A stretch of DNA of 64,000 nt from DSSM01 sp964484125 (GTDB taxonomy: Bacteria > Bacteroidota > Ignavibacteria > Tepidaquicellales > Tepidaquicellaceae): contig CAZAEK010000001.1 in assembly GCA_964484125.1 (NCBI GenBank), positions 124,001 through 188,000 on the forward strand. The letters are read 5' to 3'. The position numbers and the translations under genes were made by a program. Under the pieces are notes generated by a model. That model saw only the letters and a list, made by a program, of their open reading frames with translations. It had not been told where the DNA came from and did no database searches. This document shows, piece after piece, positions 16,961-25,860 of this stretch. Position 1 is the stretch's first letter. Every line of letters starts with the position of its first letter.

Positions 16961-17710
16961 ATGAAAAATGCATTTCAGGATTTTCTGACCGGCTTCAAAT
17001 ATCCTTTTAAATCTTTCGGTTATTTACGCATTCCGAGAATTCTTTACATGTCAATAATTCCTGCTTTGATTAATGTTTTCATTTATACGACTATTTTTAT
17101 TCTGACTTACAGATACATTATTAATCTTTCAGGTTCTGTTTCAGGTCTCAATCAGCCAGACCCGGGGTTTTTCAATTACTTTTTTCATATTACGATACTT
17201 GTGATTTCATTTATCCTGTTGCTGTTTATCTGTTACCTCGCATTTGTGATTTTCGGAGGAATCATTTCCGCTCCTTTTAACGAACAGATTTCAATCAAGG
17301 TTGAAGAAATGATAAGCGGTCATAAATTTGTTAATAAAAACGGTTTCTGGAAAGATGCATGGCTCAGTATTAAGGCGGAAATCGTTAAGCTCGCTTTTTA
17401 TTTTGCTGTTATTATTCCGCTTTTTATAATCGGATTTTTTCCCGTTATAGGAGCTCCTGTTTCTACTATATTTGGATTTATTTTTTCGGCTTTCTATAAT
17501 GCTCTTGATTTTATGGATTATCCGATGACACGAGACCTTTTCCCCCTTTCCAGAAAAATTAAAGTCGTGAAATCTAAATTTATGCTCTCATTTGGCTTTG
17601 GTACTGCGGCTTTTTTAATTTTATTTCTGCCGGTTATAAATGCACTGCTTAAGCCCATTCTTGTAATTTCTGGTACTGCAATTTTCTTTGAAAAGAATTT
17701 TAAAGTATAA
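16961..17710 (+). CDS. EI24/CysZ-like integral membrane protein
   Basis: A 249-residue inner-membrane protein with four hydrophobic helices (about residues 25-50, 70-100, 140-175, 205-235). The opening FQDFLTGFKYPFKSFGYL and the segment FGGIISAPFNEQISIKVE are typical of the EI24 domain shared by CysZ and animal EI24. CysZ imports sulfate in E. coli; many relatives have no proven substrate, and no sulfate genes are nearby. Function therefore open. Confidence 0.72.
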   Translation: MKNAFQDFLTGFKYPFKSFGYLRIPRILYMSIIPALINVFIYTTIFILTYRYIINLSGSVSGLNQPDPGFFNYFFHITILVISFILLLFICYLAFVIFGGIISAPFNEQISIKVEEMISGHKFVNKNGFWKDAWLSIKAEIVKLAFYFAVIIPLFIIGFFPVIGAPVSTIFGFIFSAFYNALDFMDYPMTRDLFPLSRKIKVVKSKFMLSFGFGTAAFLILFLPVINALLKPILVISGTAIFFEKNFKV

Positions 17711-17773
17711 GCATTTAATTTCTGTTTTATTGTTGTTATTTTAGTTTATTATAAATTCAAATTAATTCTGATT

Positions 17774-20014
17774 ATGTCCGAACCAATTGTTAATTTCGAT
17801 TTAGCCAAAGAGCTTGGTATGAATGAAGAAGAATACAACAGAATGCTCGAAATTCTCGGAAGAATTCCTACTTACACAGAACTTGGAATTTTTTCCGTAA
17901 TGTGGAGTGAGCATTGCTCTTATAAAAATTCTATCAGGTTGATTAAAACTCTTCCCAGAAGCGGAGGAAGATTACTCGTTTCAGCAGGTGAAGAAAATGC
18001 CGGGCTTGTTGATATTGGTGAAGGACTTGCAGTTGCATTTAAGATAGAGTCTCATAATCATCCCTCTGCGGTTGAGCCTTATCAGGGTGCGGCTACAGGT
18101 GTCGGTGGAATTCTCCGTGACATTTTTACAATGGGTGCCAGACCTATTGCTTCTTTGAATTCGCTCAGGTTCGGAGAAATTAACGGAAATGACGAACAAA
18201 AAAATAACCGCAGTAAATTTTTATTCAAAAACGTGGTGAAAGGTATAGGTGATTATGGAAATTGCTTCGGCGTTCCCACCGTAAGCGGAGAGGTTTATTT
18301 TGAAGATTCATATCACGATAATCCGCTTGTAAATGCTATGGCTGTTGGAATAGTTAAACATAATGAAACTGCAACAGCTAAGGCTTCTGGAATCGGTAAT
18401 CCCGTTTTTATTGTCGGCTCATCAACAGGCAAAGACGGAATTCACGGCGCTACTTTTGCATCGGAAGAGATTTCTGAAGAATCGGAATCTAAAAGACCTT
18501 CGGTTCAGGTTGGTGATCCGTTTACTGAAAAACTTTTGCTTGAAGCAACACTAGAAGTAATTCGTTCGGGCGCTGTTGTCGGAATTCAGGATATGGGTGC
18601 GGCTGGTATTACATGTTCCTCAAGCGAGATGAGTGCAAAAGGTAAATGTGGTATGAAACTTAATCTTGACCTTGTTCCACTCAGGGATAATGATATGTCT
18701 GCTTACGAAATAATGCTTTCCGAATCTCAGGAGAGAATGTTAGTTGTAGTTGAAAAAGGAAAAGAAAAAATTGTTAAAGATATTTTTAATAAGTGGGATT
18801 TGAACTGCGTCCAGATCGGAGAAGTAATTCCGGAAAATTGCGTTGAGATTTGGTATAAAGGAAAACTTGAGGCGAAAGTTCCAGCTTCGGAATTAGTACT
18901 TGGAGGAGGCGCCCCTGTTTACACACGGGAAACTAAAGAACCGGAATATCTTAAAGAAACTATGAAGTTTGACCAAAATTCTATAAATGAGCCAAATGAT
19001 TACAATGATGTGTTGCTAAAATTGCTTGCAACTCCAAATATTGCAAACAAAAAATGGGTTTACGAACAATATGATACACAGGTGAGAACAAATACTCAGA
19101 TTATGCCCGGCGGTGATGCGTCTGTTATCAGGATTAAAAAAACCAATAAGGCACTTTCAATGAAGGTGGATTGCAATGGAAAATTTGTATATTTAAATCC
19201 CTACCTCGGAGGTGTGATTGCAGTATGCGAAAGTGCAAGGAATGTAGTCTGTACGGGCGGTAAACCTCTTGCAATTACAAATTGTTTGAATTTCGGAAAT
19301 CCATACAATCCAGAAGTATATTATCAATTTTCGGAAGCAATAAGAGGCATCGGTGATGCATGCAGAAAACTTGAAACCCCCGTAACAGGCGGTAATGTCA
19401 GTTTTTATAATCAGTCAAAAGATTACGCTGTTTTCCCTACTCCGGTTATTGGTATGCTTGGCTTAATTGAGGATGCGGATAAAGCAATGACATCAAACTT
19501 TAAAAACGAAGGTGATGATATTTATTTAATCGGAGAGAATTGCAATGAAATAGGCGGAAGTGAATATCTGAGAGTTATTCATAATTTGATTACCGGACAA
19601 ACTCCGGCTATAAATCTTGATAATGAATTGAATCTTCATCTGGCAGTTTTGGAACTGATAAATAAAGAACTTATAAAATCTGCACACGATGTATCAGACG
19701 GCGGACTTGCGGTTGCACTTGCCGAATCCTGCATAATTGATATTAATAATAAAATCGGCTGTATAGTAGAACTGAATTATAAATTCAGAAAGGATTTTGA
19801 ATTATTCGGCGAATCGCAAAGCAGAATTATTATTTCAGCAGACGCAAAATACTCAGATAAAATTTCAGAGATCTGCAAAAAATTTAATCTGAATTTAATT
19901 AAATTAGGAAAAGTACAGGGTAAAGAACTGATAATTAATAACGATGTAAATATTTCTGTTGACTTAATTAATAATTACTATTACAACTCTATTTCTATGA
20001 TAATGAATAGTTAA
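17774..20014 (+). CDS. purL: Phosphoribosylformylglycinamidine synthase subunit PurL
   Basis: Large subunit of FGAM synthase (purine step 4), which needs PurQ and PurS partners. At 746 residues it is the small PurL form used with separate PurQ/PurS, not the 1300-residue fused type. Typical motifs: MWSEHCSYKNS near residue 45, KIESHNHPSAVEPYQGAATGVGG near 95, DMGAAGITCSSSEM near 280, and SAHDVSDGGLAVALAE near 640. purQ and purS are not in the window; purM is at 43.6 kb. Confidence 0.96.
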   Translation: MSEPIVNFDLAKELGMNEEEYNRMLEILGRIPTYTELGIFSVMWSEHCSYKNSIRLIKTLPRSGGRLLVSAGEENAGLVDIGEGLAVAFKIESHNHPSAVEPYQGAATGVGGILRDIFTMGARPIASLNSLRFGEINGNDEQKNNRSKFLFKNVVKGIGDYGNCFGVPTVSGEVYFEDSYHDNPLVNAMAVGIVKHNETATAKASGIGNPVFIVGSSTGKDGIHGATFASEEISEESESKRPSVQVGDPFTEKLLLEATLEVIRSGAVVGIQDMGAAGITCSSSEMSAKGKCGMKLNLDLVPLRDNDMSAYEIMLSESQERMLVVVEKGKEKIVKDIFNKWDLNCVQIGEVIPENCVEIWYKGKLEAKVPASELVLGGGAPVYTRETKEPEYLKETMKFDQNSINEPNDYNDVLLKLLATPNIANKKWVYEQYDTQVRTNTQIMPGGDASVIRIKKTNKALSMKVDCNGKFVYLNPYLGGVIAVCESARNVVCTGGKPLAITNCLNFGNPYNPEVYYQFSEAIRGIGDACRKLETPVTGGNVSFYNQSKDYAVFPTPVIGMLGLIEDADKAMTSNFKNEGDDIYLIGENCNEIGGSEYLRVIHNLITGQTPAINLDNELNLHLAVLELINKELIKSAHDVSDGGLAVALAESCIIDINNKIGCIVELNYKFRKDFELFGESQSRIIISADAKYSDKISEICKKFNLNLIKLGKVQGKELIINNDVNISVDLINNYYYNSISMIMNS

Positions 20015-20662
20015 TTGAAAATTTTATCAGTCATATTGATTCTGTTTTCCTTATCAGGATTTTTATTTTCTCAGGATACCGGACTCATTGATTCTAATTA
20101 TTATTCTACAGATACAACATTTCACAGATTCAGGACAAGACCAACTCCAGTTCCGGCTTTCACTATCATTGCGGCTTCATTTTTCTATATATTAAATCCT
20201 GTTATTATCTATGAGGATAATAAAATTGGGCTTGGAATTACAAAACAATTCTCTATTGGTTTAGGATATTTTGGAGAAGACAGATTTACTTTAGAATATT
20301 CAAAAATCTTCAGAGAAAATAACAGTAATATTATCAGAATTGGTTATACTTCAGATAAATTATTGCGTGATAATTTATATCCTTCAAACTTACTCCAGGG
20401 AACATCTGTCATATCGAGAGGAATTGCCTATTACACAGACTTTTCACATAACGGAATTTGCCTTGAAACAGGATATGGATATTCTATACGCAATCATAAA
20501 TTGCTTATTTTCCTACATTTAAAGCTGAGATATACTCATATTTTTGAAATTGATAAATCTGATGTTGTTGACTTTTCTTTTGGAATCACGGTTGGAATTG
20601 CAAATCCATTCAGGGAAATGAAAATAAGACGGTATTATAAAAACAGGAGCGAATATGAATAA
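20015..20662 (+). CDS. Secreted or outer-membrane protein of unknown function
   Basis: A 215-residue protein with an N-terminal signal (LKILSVILILFSLSGFLFSQ). Translation must begin at the TTG directly after the purL stop codon, since that stop lies immediately upstream in the same frame and no other start follows for most of its length. The mature protein shows alternating aromatic/Gly segments such as FSIGLGYFGEDRFTLEYSKIF and CLETGYGYSIRNH, consistent with a small beta-barrel. Its end overlaps mlaE by 8 bases, hinting at a link to the Mla lipid transporter. No family recognised. Confidence 0.6.
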   Translation: MKILSVILILFSLSGFLFSQDTGLIDSNYYSTDTTFHRFRTRPTPVPAFTIIAASFFYILNPVIIYEDNKIGLGITKQFSIGLGYFGEDRFTLEYSKIFRENNSNIIRIGYTSDKLLRDNLYPSNLLQGTSVISRGIAYYTDFSHNGICLETGYGYSIRNHKLLIFLHLKLRYTHIFEIDKSDVVDFSFGITVGIANPFREMKIRRYYKNRSEYE

Positions 20663-21413
20663 TAGACTTCTGAAAATGGGTGAAGAGAGCTGGGATTTAT
20701 TCTTATTTATAAAAAAGTTTTTCCTCGAACTTTTTAAACCTCCGTTTGAATTCTCTGAAATTATAAAGCAGTCATTTTCTATTGGCTACAAATCCTTAGG
20801 GTTGGTAAGTATCACCGGCTCAATTATTGGATTAACTCTGGCTTTACAGTTGATTCCAACCCTTTCAAAGTTTGGTGCTGAATCACTCATTCCTTCTATG
20901 CTTTCAATTGCTATATTAAGAGAAATCGGACCTGTTATTATTTCTCTTATTTGTGCCGGTAAAATGGGTTCTGCAATTGGTGCAGAACTCGGCTCAATGA
21001 GAGTTACTGAACAAATTTCTGCTATGGAAGTATCTGCTGTTAATCCTTTTAAATACCTTGTAGTTACCCGTGTAGTTGCAACTACACTTACCGTTCCTGT
21101 TCTTGTATTATATTCAAATGCTCTTTCGCTTCTTGGCGGATTTATTGCACTTTCTGTTACTTCTAATATTGGCATAAGATTATATTTTGACAGCGCAATT
21201 TCTATTCTTGGATTTGCAGATGTTATACCTTCAACAATTAAAACCGCTTTCTTTGGTTTCAGCATTGGCATTGTAGGGTGTTTCAAAGGATATAACTGCT
21301 CACGTGGAACAGAAAGTGTTGGGCTTGCTGCTAATTCATCTGTTGTTCTTGCTTCTTTATTTGTAATAATAATTGACCTCATTGCAGTTCAAATTTCAAG
21401 CTTACTATTCTGA
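20655..21413 (+). CDS. mlaE: MlaE-family ABC transporter permease
   Basis: Inner-membrane permease of the MCE/Mla system that moves phospholipids between the membranes. The 252 residues carry the MlaE hallmarks LREIGPVIISLICAGKMGSAIGAELGSMRVTEQI (about residues 90-125, here cited in parts) and GFSIGIVGCFKGYNCSRGTESVG near 205-225. An AGGAG sequence precedes the ATG. It overlaps mlaF by one base (TGATG), so expression is coupled. Confidence 0.92.
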   Translation: MNNRLLKMGEESWDLFLFIKKFFLELFKPPFEFSEIIKQSFSIGYKSLGLVSITGSIIGLTLALQLIPTLSKFGAESLIPSMLSIAILREIGPVIISLICAGKMGSAIGAELGSMRVTEQISAMEVSAVNPFKYLVVTRVVATTLTVPVLVLYSNALSLLGGFIALSVTSNIGIRLYFDSAISILGFADVIPSTIKTAFFGFSIGIVGCFKGYNCSRGTESVGLAANSSVVLASLFVIIIDLIAVQISSLLF

Positions 21414-22141
21414 TGTATAAATATATTATTGAAATAGAACATCTTAGCAAATCTTTTGGCGATAAAGAAATTTTAAAGGATATTAATCTTAAAGTTTTAC
21501 CCGGAGAATCCATCGTTACTTTAGGTAAGTCAGGGACAGGAAAATCAGTTACGCTTCAGTGTATTGTCGGACTTATGCAACCGGATTCAGGAACATTAAA
21601 AGTATTCGGGAAATCAATTACTGATCTTAATGAAATTGATTTAAACGAAGTAAGAAAAAAAATAGGTTTCTTATTTCAAAGCGGTGCACTATATGATTCA
21701 ATGAGTGTCAGGGAAAATCTTGAGTTTCCTCTGATAAGACATTTCAATTACCCCCGGGATGTACTTAATGAAAAAGTTGAAAAGGTTCTTAACGATGTTG
21801 ATCTGATTGATGCAATTGATAAAATGCCTTCGGAACTTTCAGGAGGTATGAGGAAAAGAATCGGACTTGCAAGAACAATTATTATGCAACCTGAAATTAT
21901 ATTGTATGATGAACCGACAACCGGACTTGACCCGGCTACAACAAGAGAAATAAGTTATCTCATTAAAGATTTAAATTCAGCTTACAATGTTACTTCCATT
22001 ATTGTAACTCACGATATGATTTGCACTAAAATTACCGCTAAGAGAATATTAGTACTTAAAAACGGCATTTATTTTGCAGAAGGAAGTTATGATGAGCTCT
22101 CAAATTCAAACGACGATTTTGTAAAATCATTTTTCATATAA
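21413..22141 (+). CDS. mlaF: MlaF-family ABC transporter ATP-binding protein
   Basis: Cytoplasmic ATPase of the phospholipid transporter. The 242 residues contain Walker A GKSGTGKS (about 37-44), Q-loop FLFQSGALYDSMSV typical of MlaF, signature LSGGMRKRIGLAR (about 141-153), Walker B LYDEPTTGLDP and the switch His in VTHDM. Sits between mlaE and mlaD with one-base and three-base junctions. Confidence 0.93.
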   Translation: MYKYIIEIEHLSKSFGDKEILKDINLKVLPGESIVTLGKSGTGKSVTLQCIVGLMQPDSGTLKVFGKSITDLNEIDLNEVRKKIGFLFQSGALYDSMSVRENLEFPLIRHFNYPRDVLNEKVEKVLNDVDLIDAIDKMPSELSGGMRKRIGLARTIIMQPEIILYDEPTTGLDPATTREISYLIKDLNSAYNVTSIIVTHDMICTKITAKRILVLKNGIYFAEGSYDELSNSNDDFVKSFFI

Positions 22142-22144
22142 AAA

Positions 22145-23191
22145 ATGAAACTAAATAAATCACAAAAAGCATTATTTGGGTTATTCCTCCTCGGGGGAAT
22201 TATGCTTTTTATCATTACAATTTTTCTGATTGGCAGTAGTAATAATATTTTTTCATCATCAATCAGAATCAAAACATACTTTAATAATGCCTCAGGACTC
22301 AAACCGGGAAGCATTGTAACGCTTTCAGGAATTAATATCGGATATATTGATGAGATTAATATAATTTCATCAGATAGTCTCGAATTTGTCCTTTCTGTTT
22401 CAAAATCTAAAGCCGATTTTATTAAAAAGGATTCTAAGGCATCAATTGTTTCTGAGGGGCTCGTTGGCAATAAAATTATTGAAATTTCCTCAGGCTCTTC
22501 TTCTTCCCCATCTGTTTCGAACAACGATGTGATTAATTCAGTTAAACCTGTTTCAATAGATGAAATTCTGTATTCACTTAATCAGTCAGGGAAAAATTCT
22601 GCCGAGCTAACACAGAATCTTTCGGAAATTGTTAAGAAAATTAATGCTGGTGAAGGAACTATGGGACAGTTAATTAATAATGAATCTTTATATAAGGAAG
22701 TAGAAAATACTCTGAAAGGTGTTTCAGATTATTCAGCAATAGTAAACAGGATTTTATTAAAAGTTGGCAATACTGTTGATAACCTCTCAGGCGATTTAAG
22801 TAAACTTACAGGAAATATAGATGGAATTGTGAAAGATATTTTGGAAATTACCGATAAGTTTAATTCAAATAAAAATTTTGCAGGAATATTACTTACGGAT
22901 ACTGCTTTTGCCGGAAGTATAAAATCAATTACTGAAACAGCCAAAAAAACTGCTCTGAATCTCGAAAGAGGAGCTTTTAGTTTTAACCAGAATATGGAGG
23001 CACTAAAACACAATTTCTTCTTTAAGGGATATTTTGAAGATATTGGCTATTGGGACAAGGAAGACTATGAAAAATCTATTGATAAACAGGAAAAATTGCT
23101 AAGGGAAAAGGAGAAGGAGTTAAGAATTTTAAGAGATTCACTAAAAATTATTCAGGAAAGAATTTTAAAAGAAACTGTTCCGGAAAAATAG
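22145..23191 (+). CDS. mlaD: MCE-domain protein MlaD
   Basis: Periplasmic, membrane-anchored MCE protein that forms a hexameric ring guiding lipids. One transmembrane helix lies at about residues 10-32, one MCE domain at about 38-118 (TYFNNASGLKPGSIVTLSGINIGYIDEI), then a long helical region (about 140-300) and a charged coiled coil at the C-terminus (EKLLREKEKELRILRDSL). 348 residues, the length usual in Bacteroidota/Chlorobi relatives, longer than E. coli MlaD (183). Confidence 0.9.
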   Translation: MKLNKSQKALFGLFLLGGIMLFIITIFLIGSSNNIFSSSIRIKTYFNNASGLKPGSIVTLSGINIGYIDEINIISSDSLEFVLSVSKSKADFIKKDSKASIVSEGLVGNKIIEISSGSSSSPSVSNNDVINSVKPVSIDEILYSLNQSGKNSAELTQNLSEIVKKINAGEGTMGQLINNESLYKEVENTLKGVSDYSAIVNRILLKVGNTVDNLSGDLSKLTGNIDGIVKDILEITDKFNSNKNFAGILLTDTAFAGSIKSITETAKKTALNLERGAFSFNQNMEALKHNFFFKGYFEDIGYWDKEDYEKSIDKQEKLLREKEKELRILRDSLKIIQERILKETVPEK

Positions 23192-23288
23192 CTTAAAATT
23201 AAAATGTATGTTTTCACTTTTAATAATGCTATTATATTATTATATTTTCTGATATTTTAAAAAATTTAAATTAAAAGGAGTTCTAAAA

Positions 23289-23537
23289 ATGACCATTCAA
23301 GAAATTGAAGAAAAAGTTAAAAAAGCAATTATGGACAAATTAGGAGTCGAAGAAAGCAAAGTTACGCCCCAAGCTTCATTTATTAACGATTTAGGTGCTG
23401 ATTCTTTAGATACAGTTGAATTAGTAATGAAATTTGAAGAAGAATTTGATATTAAAATCCCGGACGAAGATGCAGAAAAAATTACATCAGTTGGAGATGC
23501 AATAAAATATATTCAAGAAAAGTTAGGTACAAACTAA
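23289..23537 (+). CDS. acpP: Acyl carrier protein
   Basis: Small acidic carrier of growing fatty acids. 82 residues; the phosphopantetheine attachment serine is in GADSLDTVELVM (Ser39 or so). A strong Shine-Dalgarno AAAAGGAG precedes the ATG, unusual for this window and fitting high expression. Followed after 10 bases by fabF and then rnc, the classic acpP-fabF-rnc order. Confidence 0.97.
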   Translation: MTIQEIEEKVKKAIMDKLGVEESKVTPQASFINDLGADSLDTVELVMKFEEEFDIKIPDEDAEKITSVGDAIKYIQEKLGTN

Positions 23538-23547
23538 TTAAATAAAT

Positions 23548-24792
23548 ATGAAAAGAAGAGTTGTTGTTACTGGTTTAGGAGCTGTTACCCCTGTCGGTCT
23601 TAACATTAAAGATTTCTGGGCAAATCTTATTAATGGACAAAGTGGCGTGGATTATATTACTTACTTTGATACTACAGAATTTGATACTAAATTTGCCGCA
23701 GAGCTAAAAGGTTTCGACCCTTTGAATTATATGGACAGGAAACTTGCGCAAAGAATTGACCCTTTTACACAGTATGCATTAGCTTCTACAAAGGAAGCTG
23801 TTGAAGACGCAGGAATTAATTTAGATACTATTAACAAAGAAAGAGCAGGTGTTATATATGGTTCCGGTATTGGAGGAATGTGGACTTACGACAAACAGCA
23901 AAGGATTCTGTATGACAGAAACGGAAACCCTGACAGAATAAGTCCTTTCTTTATTCCGATGCTAATTGCTGATATTGCCGCAGGCCGCATTTCAATGATA
24001 TATGGATTTAAAGGTCCTAACTATGCAACAACCTCTGCTTGTTCAACTTCAGCTAATAGTATTATCGATTCTGTTATGCTTATAAGATATGGCCATGCAG
24101 ATATGATGATTACAGGCGGCTCTGAAGCAGTTATATGTCCCATGGGTGTCGGAGGTTTCAATGCAATGAAAGCTTTGTCAACAAGGAATGATGCACCTAA
24201 AAAAGCTTCAAGACCTTTTGATAAAGATAGGGATGGTTTCGTAATGGGTGAAGGCGGCGCAACTTTAATTCTTGAAGAATATGAGCACGCAAAAGCAAGA
24301 GGTGCAAAAATATATTGCGAAATTGCCGGCTTTGGTTTGACGGGTGATGCTCACCATATAACCGACCCGGCTCCAAATGGCGAAGGTGTTTCAAGAGCTA
24401 TAAGAATTGCTTTAGAGGATTCCGGACTTTCCATAAACGATGTTGATGCAATTAATGCGCATGGCACTTCTACTCCTCCTAACGATAGAAATGAGTCTGC
24501 TGCAATCAGAAACGTATTTGGCGAAAATTCTGGTAAAATTGCAGTTCATTCTATTAAATCAATGATTGGACATCTTCTCGGTGCAGCAGGTGCTATTGAA
24601 GCAATTTCTTCAGTACTTAGTATTCGGGACGGTATTATACCTCCGACTATTAATTATGAAACACCAGACCCGGAATGTAACCTGAATTATGTTACCAATA
24701 CTGCTTTGAAAAAAGATATTAACGTTATTCTGTCTGATAATTCCGGTTTTGGCGGGCATAATACCGTAATTGCATTCAAAAAATTAGATTGA
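23548..24792 (+). CDS. fabF: 3-oxoacyl-ACP synthase II
   Basis: Elongating ketosynthase of type II fatty acid synthesis. 414 residues with the Cys-His-His triad: Cys in TTSACSTSANSI (about 164), His in NAHGTSTPPND (about 305), His in SMIGHLLGAAGAIEA (about 341). The N-terminus RRVVVTGLGAVTPVG is standard. Located between acpP and rnc. Confidence 0.96.
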   Translation: MKRRVVVTGLGAVTPVGLNIKDFWANLINGQSGVDYITYFDTTEFDTKFAAELKGFDPLNYMDRKLAQRIDPFTQYALASTKEAVEDAGINLDTINKERAGVIYGSGIGGMWTYDKQQRILYDRNGNPDRISPFFIPMLIADIAAGRISMIYGFKGPNYATTSACSTSANSIIDSVMLIRYGHADMMITGGSEAVICPMGVGGFNAMKALSTRNDAPKKASRPFDKDRDGFVMGEGGATLILEEYEHAKARGAKIYCEIAGFGLTGDAHHITDPAPNGEGVSRAIRIALEDSGLSINDVDAINAHGTSTPPNDRNESAAIRNVFGENSGKIAVHSIKSMIGHLLGAAGAIEAISSVLSIRDGIIPPTINYETPDPECNLNYVTNTALKKDINVILSDNSGFGGHNTVIAFKKLD

Positions 24793-24814
24793 GTAGCACG
24801 GGTCTATTTTTAGT

Positions 24815-25636
24815 ATGTTAAGTTTATTAAAAAAATTCAGACTTTTCCCTTCTTTTAAAAAGAATAAGGAAAAGTCTGACATCTCTGTTACAAAAGCTTT
24901 AAAAAAAATTGATTTTATAAGTTTTCAGAAATGCCTGAATTATAGAATCAACGACCGTAAATATTTCATAAATGCACTTACTCACAGGTCTTTCCTCAAA
25001 ATAAAACGCGATTCCGCTTCTCAGACTCTGACTTCTAATGAGAGACTTGAATTTCTCGGTGATGCTGTTCTTGACCTTGTTGTCGCAGAGTTTTTATATA
25101 AAAATTTTCCCGGAAATGAAGAGGGCGATTTAACCAAATTCAGAAGCATTCTTGTTAATAAAAGATTTCTTGCTGAAAGAGCAAAAAGTATCAGACTGCA
25201 GGATTTCCTACTTGCTTCCAATACTGCTCTACGGTCTATTTCAGAGGGATATGACGCTATACTCGCTGACGCATACGAAGCCCTTATTGGTGCTATTTTC
25301 CTCGATTCAGGGTATGAGGCAGTCAAAAAGTTCATTACTCAGGAAATTTTTATCAAACTCGATATAAAGTGGCTTAACCAGTTTGATGAAAATTATAAGA
25401 GCAAATTCCTTGAATTTTCCCAGGCAAATACAGAATATATTCCGGAGTATAAAGTAATAAAAGAAGAAGGACCTGAACATCACAAATTATTTACCGTAGA
25501 GGTTCATCTCGCTGATAATTGTCTTGGTAGTGGAAAAGGTAAATCAAAAAAACAGGCAGAACAGGAAGCTGCTAAAAATGCCCTTCAGAACTTAGATACG
25601 CTTGAAAAAATCGGAATTTTGAAAAAAAAGAAATAG
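24815..25636 (+). CDS. rnc: Ribonuclease III
   Basis: Double-strand-specific endoribonuclease for rRNA and mRNA processing. 273 residues: an N-terminal extension of about 30 basic residues, the catalytic domain with NERLEFLGDAVLDLV (about 73-87) and DAYEALIGAIFLDSGY (about 150), and a C-terminal double-stranded RNA-binding domain (GKGKSKKQAEQEAAKNAL near 240). Third gene of acpP-fabF-rnc; a long-stemmed terminator follows. Confidence 0.95.
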   Translation: MLSLLKKFRLFPSFKKNKEKSDISVTKALKKIDFISFQKCLNYRINDRKYFINALTHRSFLKIKRDSASQTLTSNERLEFLGDAVLDLVVAEFLYKNFPGNEEGDLTKFRSILVNKRFLAERAKSIRLQDFLLASNTALRSISEGYDAILADAYEALIGAIFLDSGYEAVKKFITQEIFIKLDIKWLNQFDENYKSKFLEFSQANTEYIPEYKVIKEEGPEHHKLFTVEVHLADNCLGSGKGKSKKQAEQEAAKNALQNLDTLEKIGILKKKK

Positions 25637-25753
25637 AATTATTATCATTAATAGTATTGACAATATGGTTTATCAAAAATATATTTGTATTAATTAATTC
25701 GAATTTATAAACAAATCTTTTTAAAACAAACTTTATTATTATAGAATACTTAT

Positions 25754-25817
25754 AAACCATTTATTAAAGTTAATTCGCAACACATTAAGGAATAGCTTTA
25801 ATAAATGGTTTTTTTAT
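25754..25817 (+). terminator. Long-stem hairpin terminator after rnc
   Basis: Perfect 16-bp inverted repeat AAACCATTTATTAAAG/CTTTAATAAATGGTTT (25754-25769 with 25796-25811), 26-base loop, then a T-rich run to 25815. It lies 118 bases after rnc in the 224-base spacer before porU. Because the stem is AT-rich and the loop long, it could instead be a protein-binding or RNase III site; terminator is the simplest reading. Nothing else was recognised in this spacer. Confidence 0.6.
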
Positions 25818-25860
25818 TAAAAAAACTGTTAATAACTTTAAATTAATATTGTATTACTAA

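Noticed and set aside
20786..21382. 198-codon open frame opposite mlaE
   Set aside because: It lies entirely within mlaE and has no independent signal; it is an antisense shadow.
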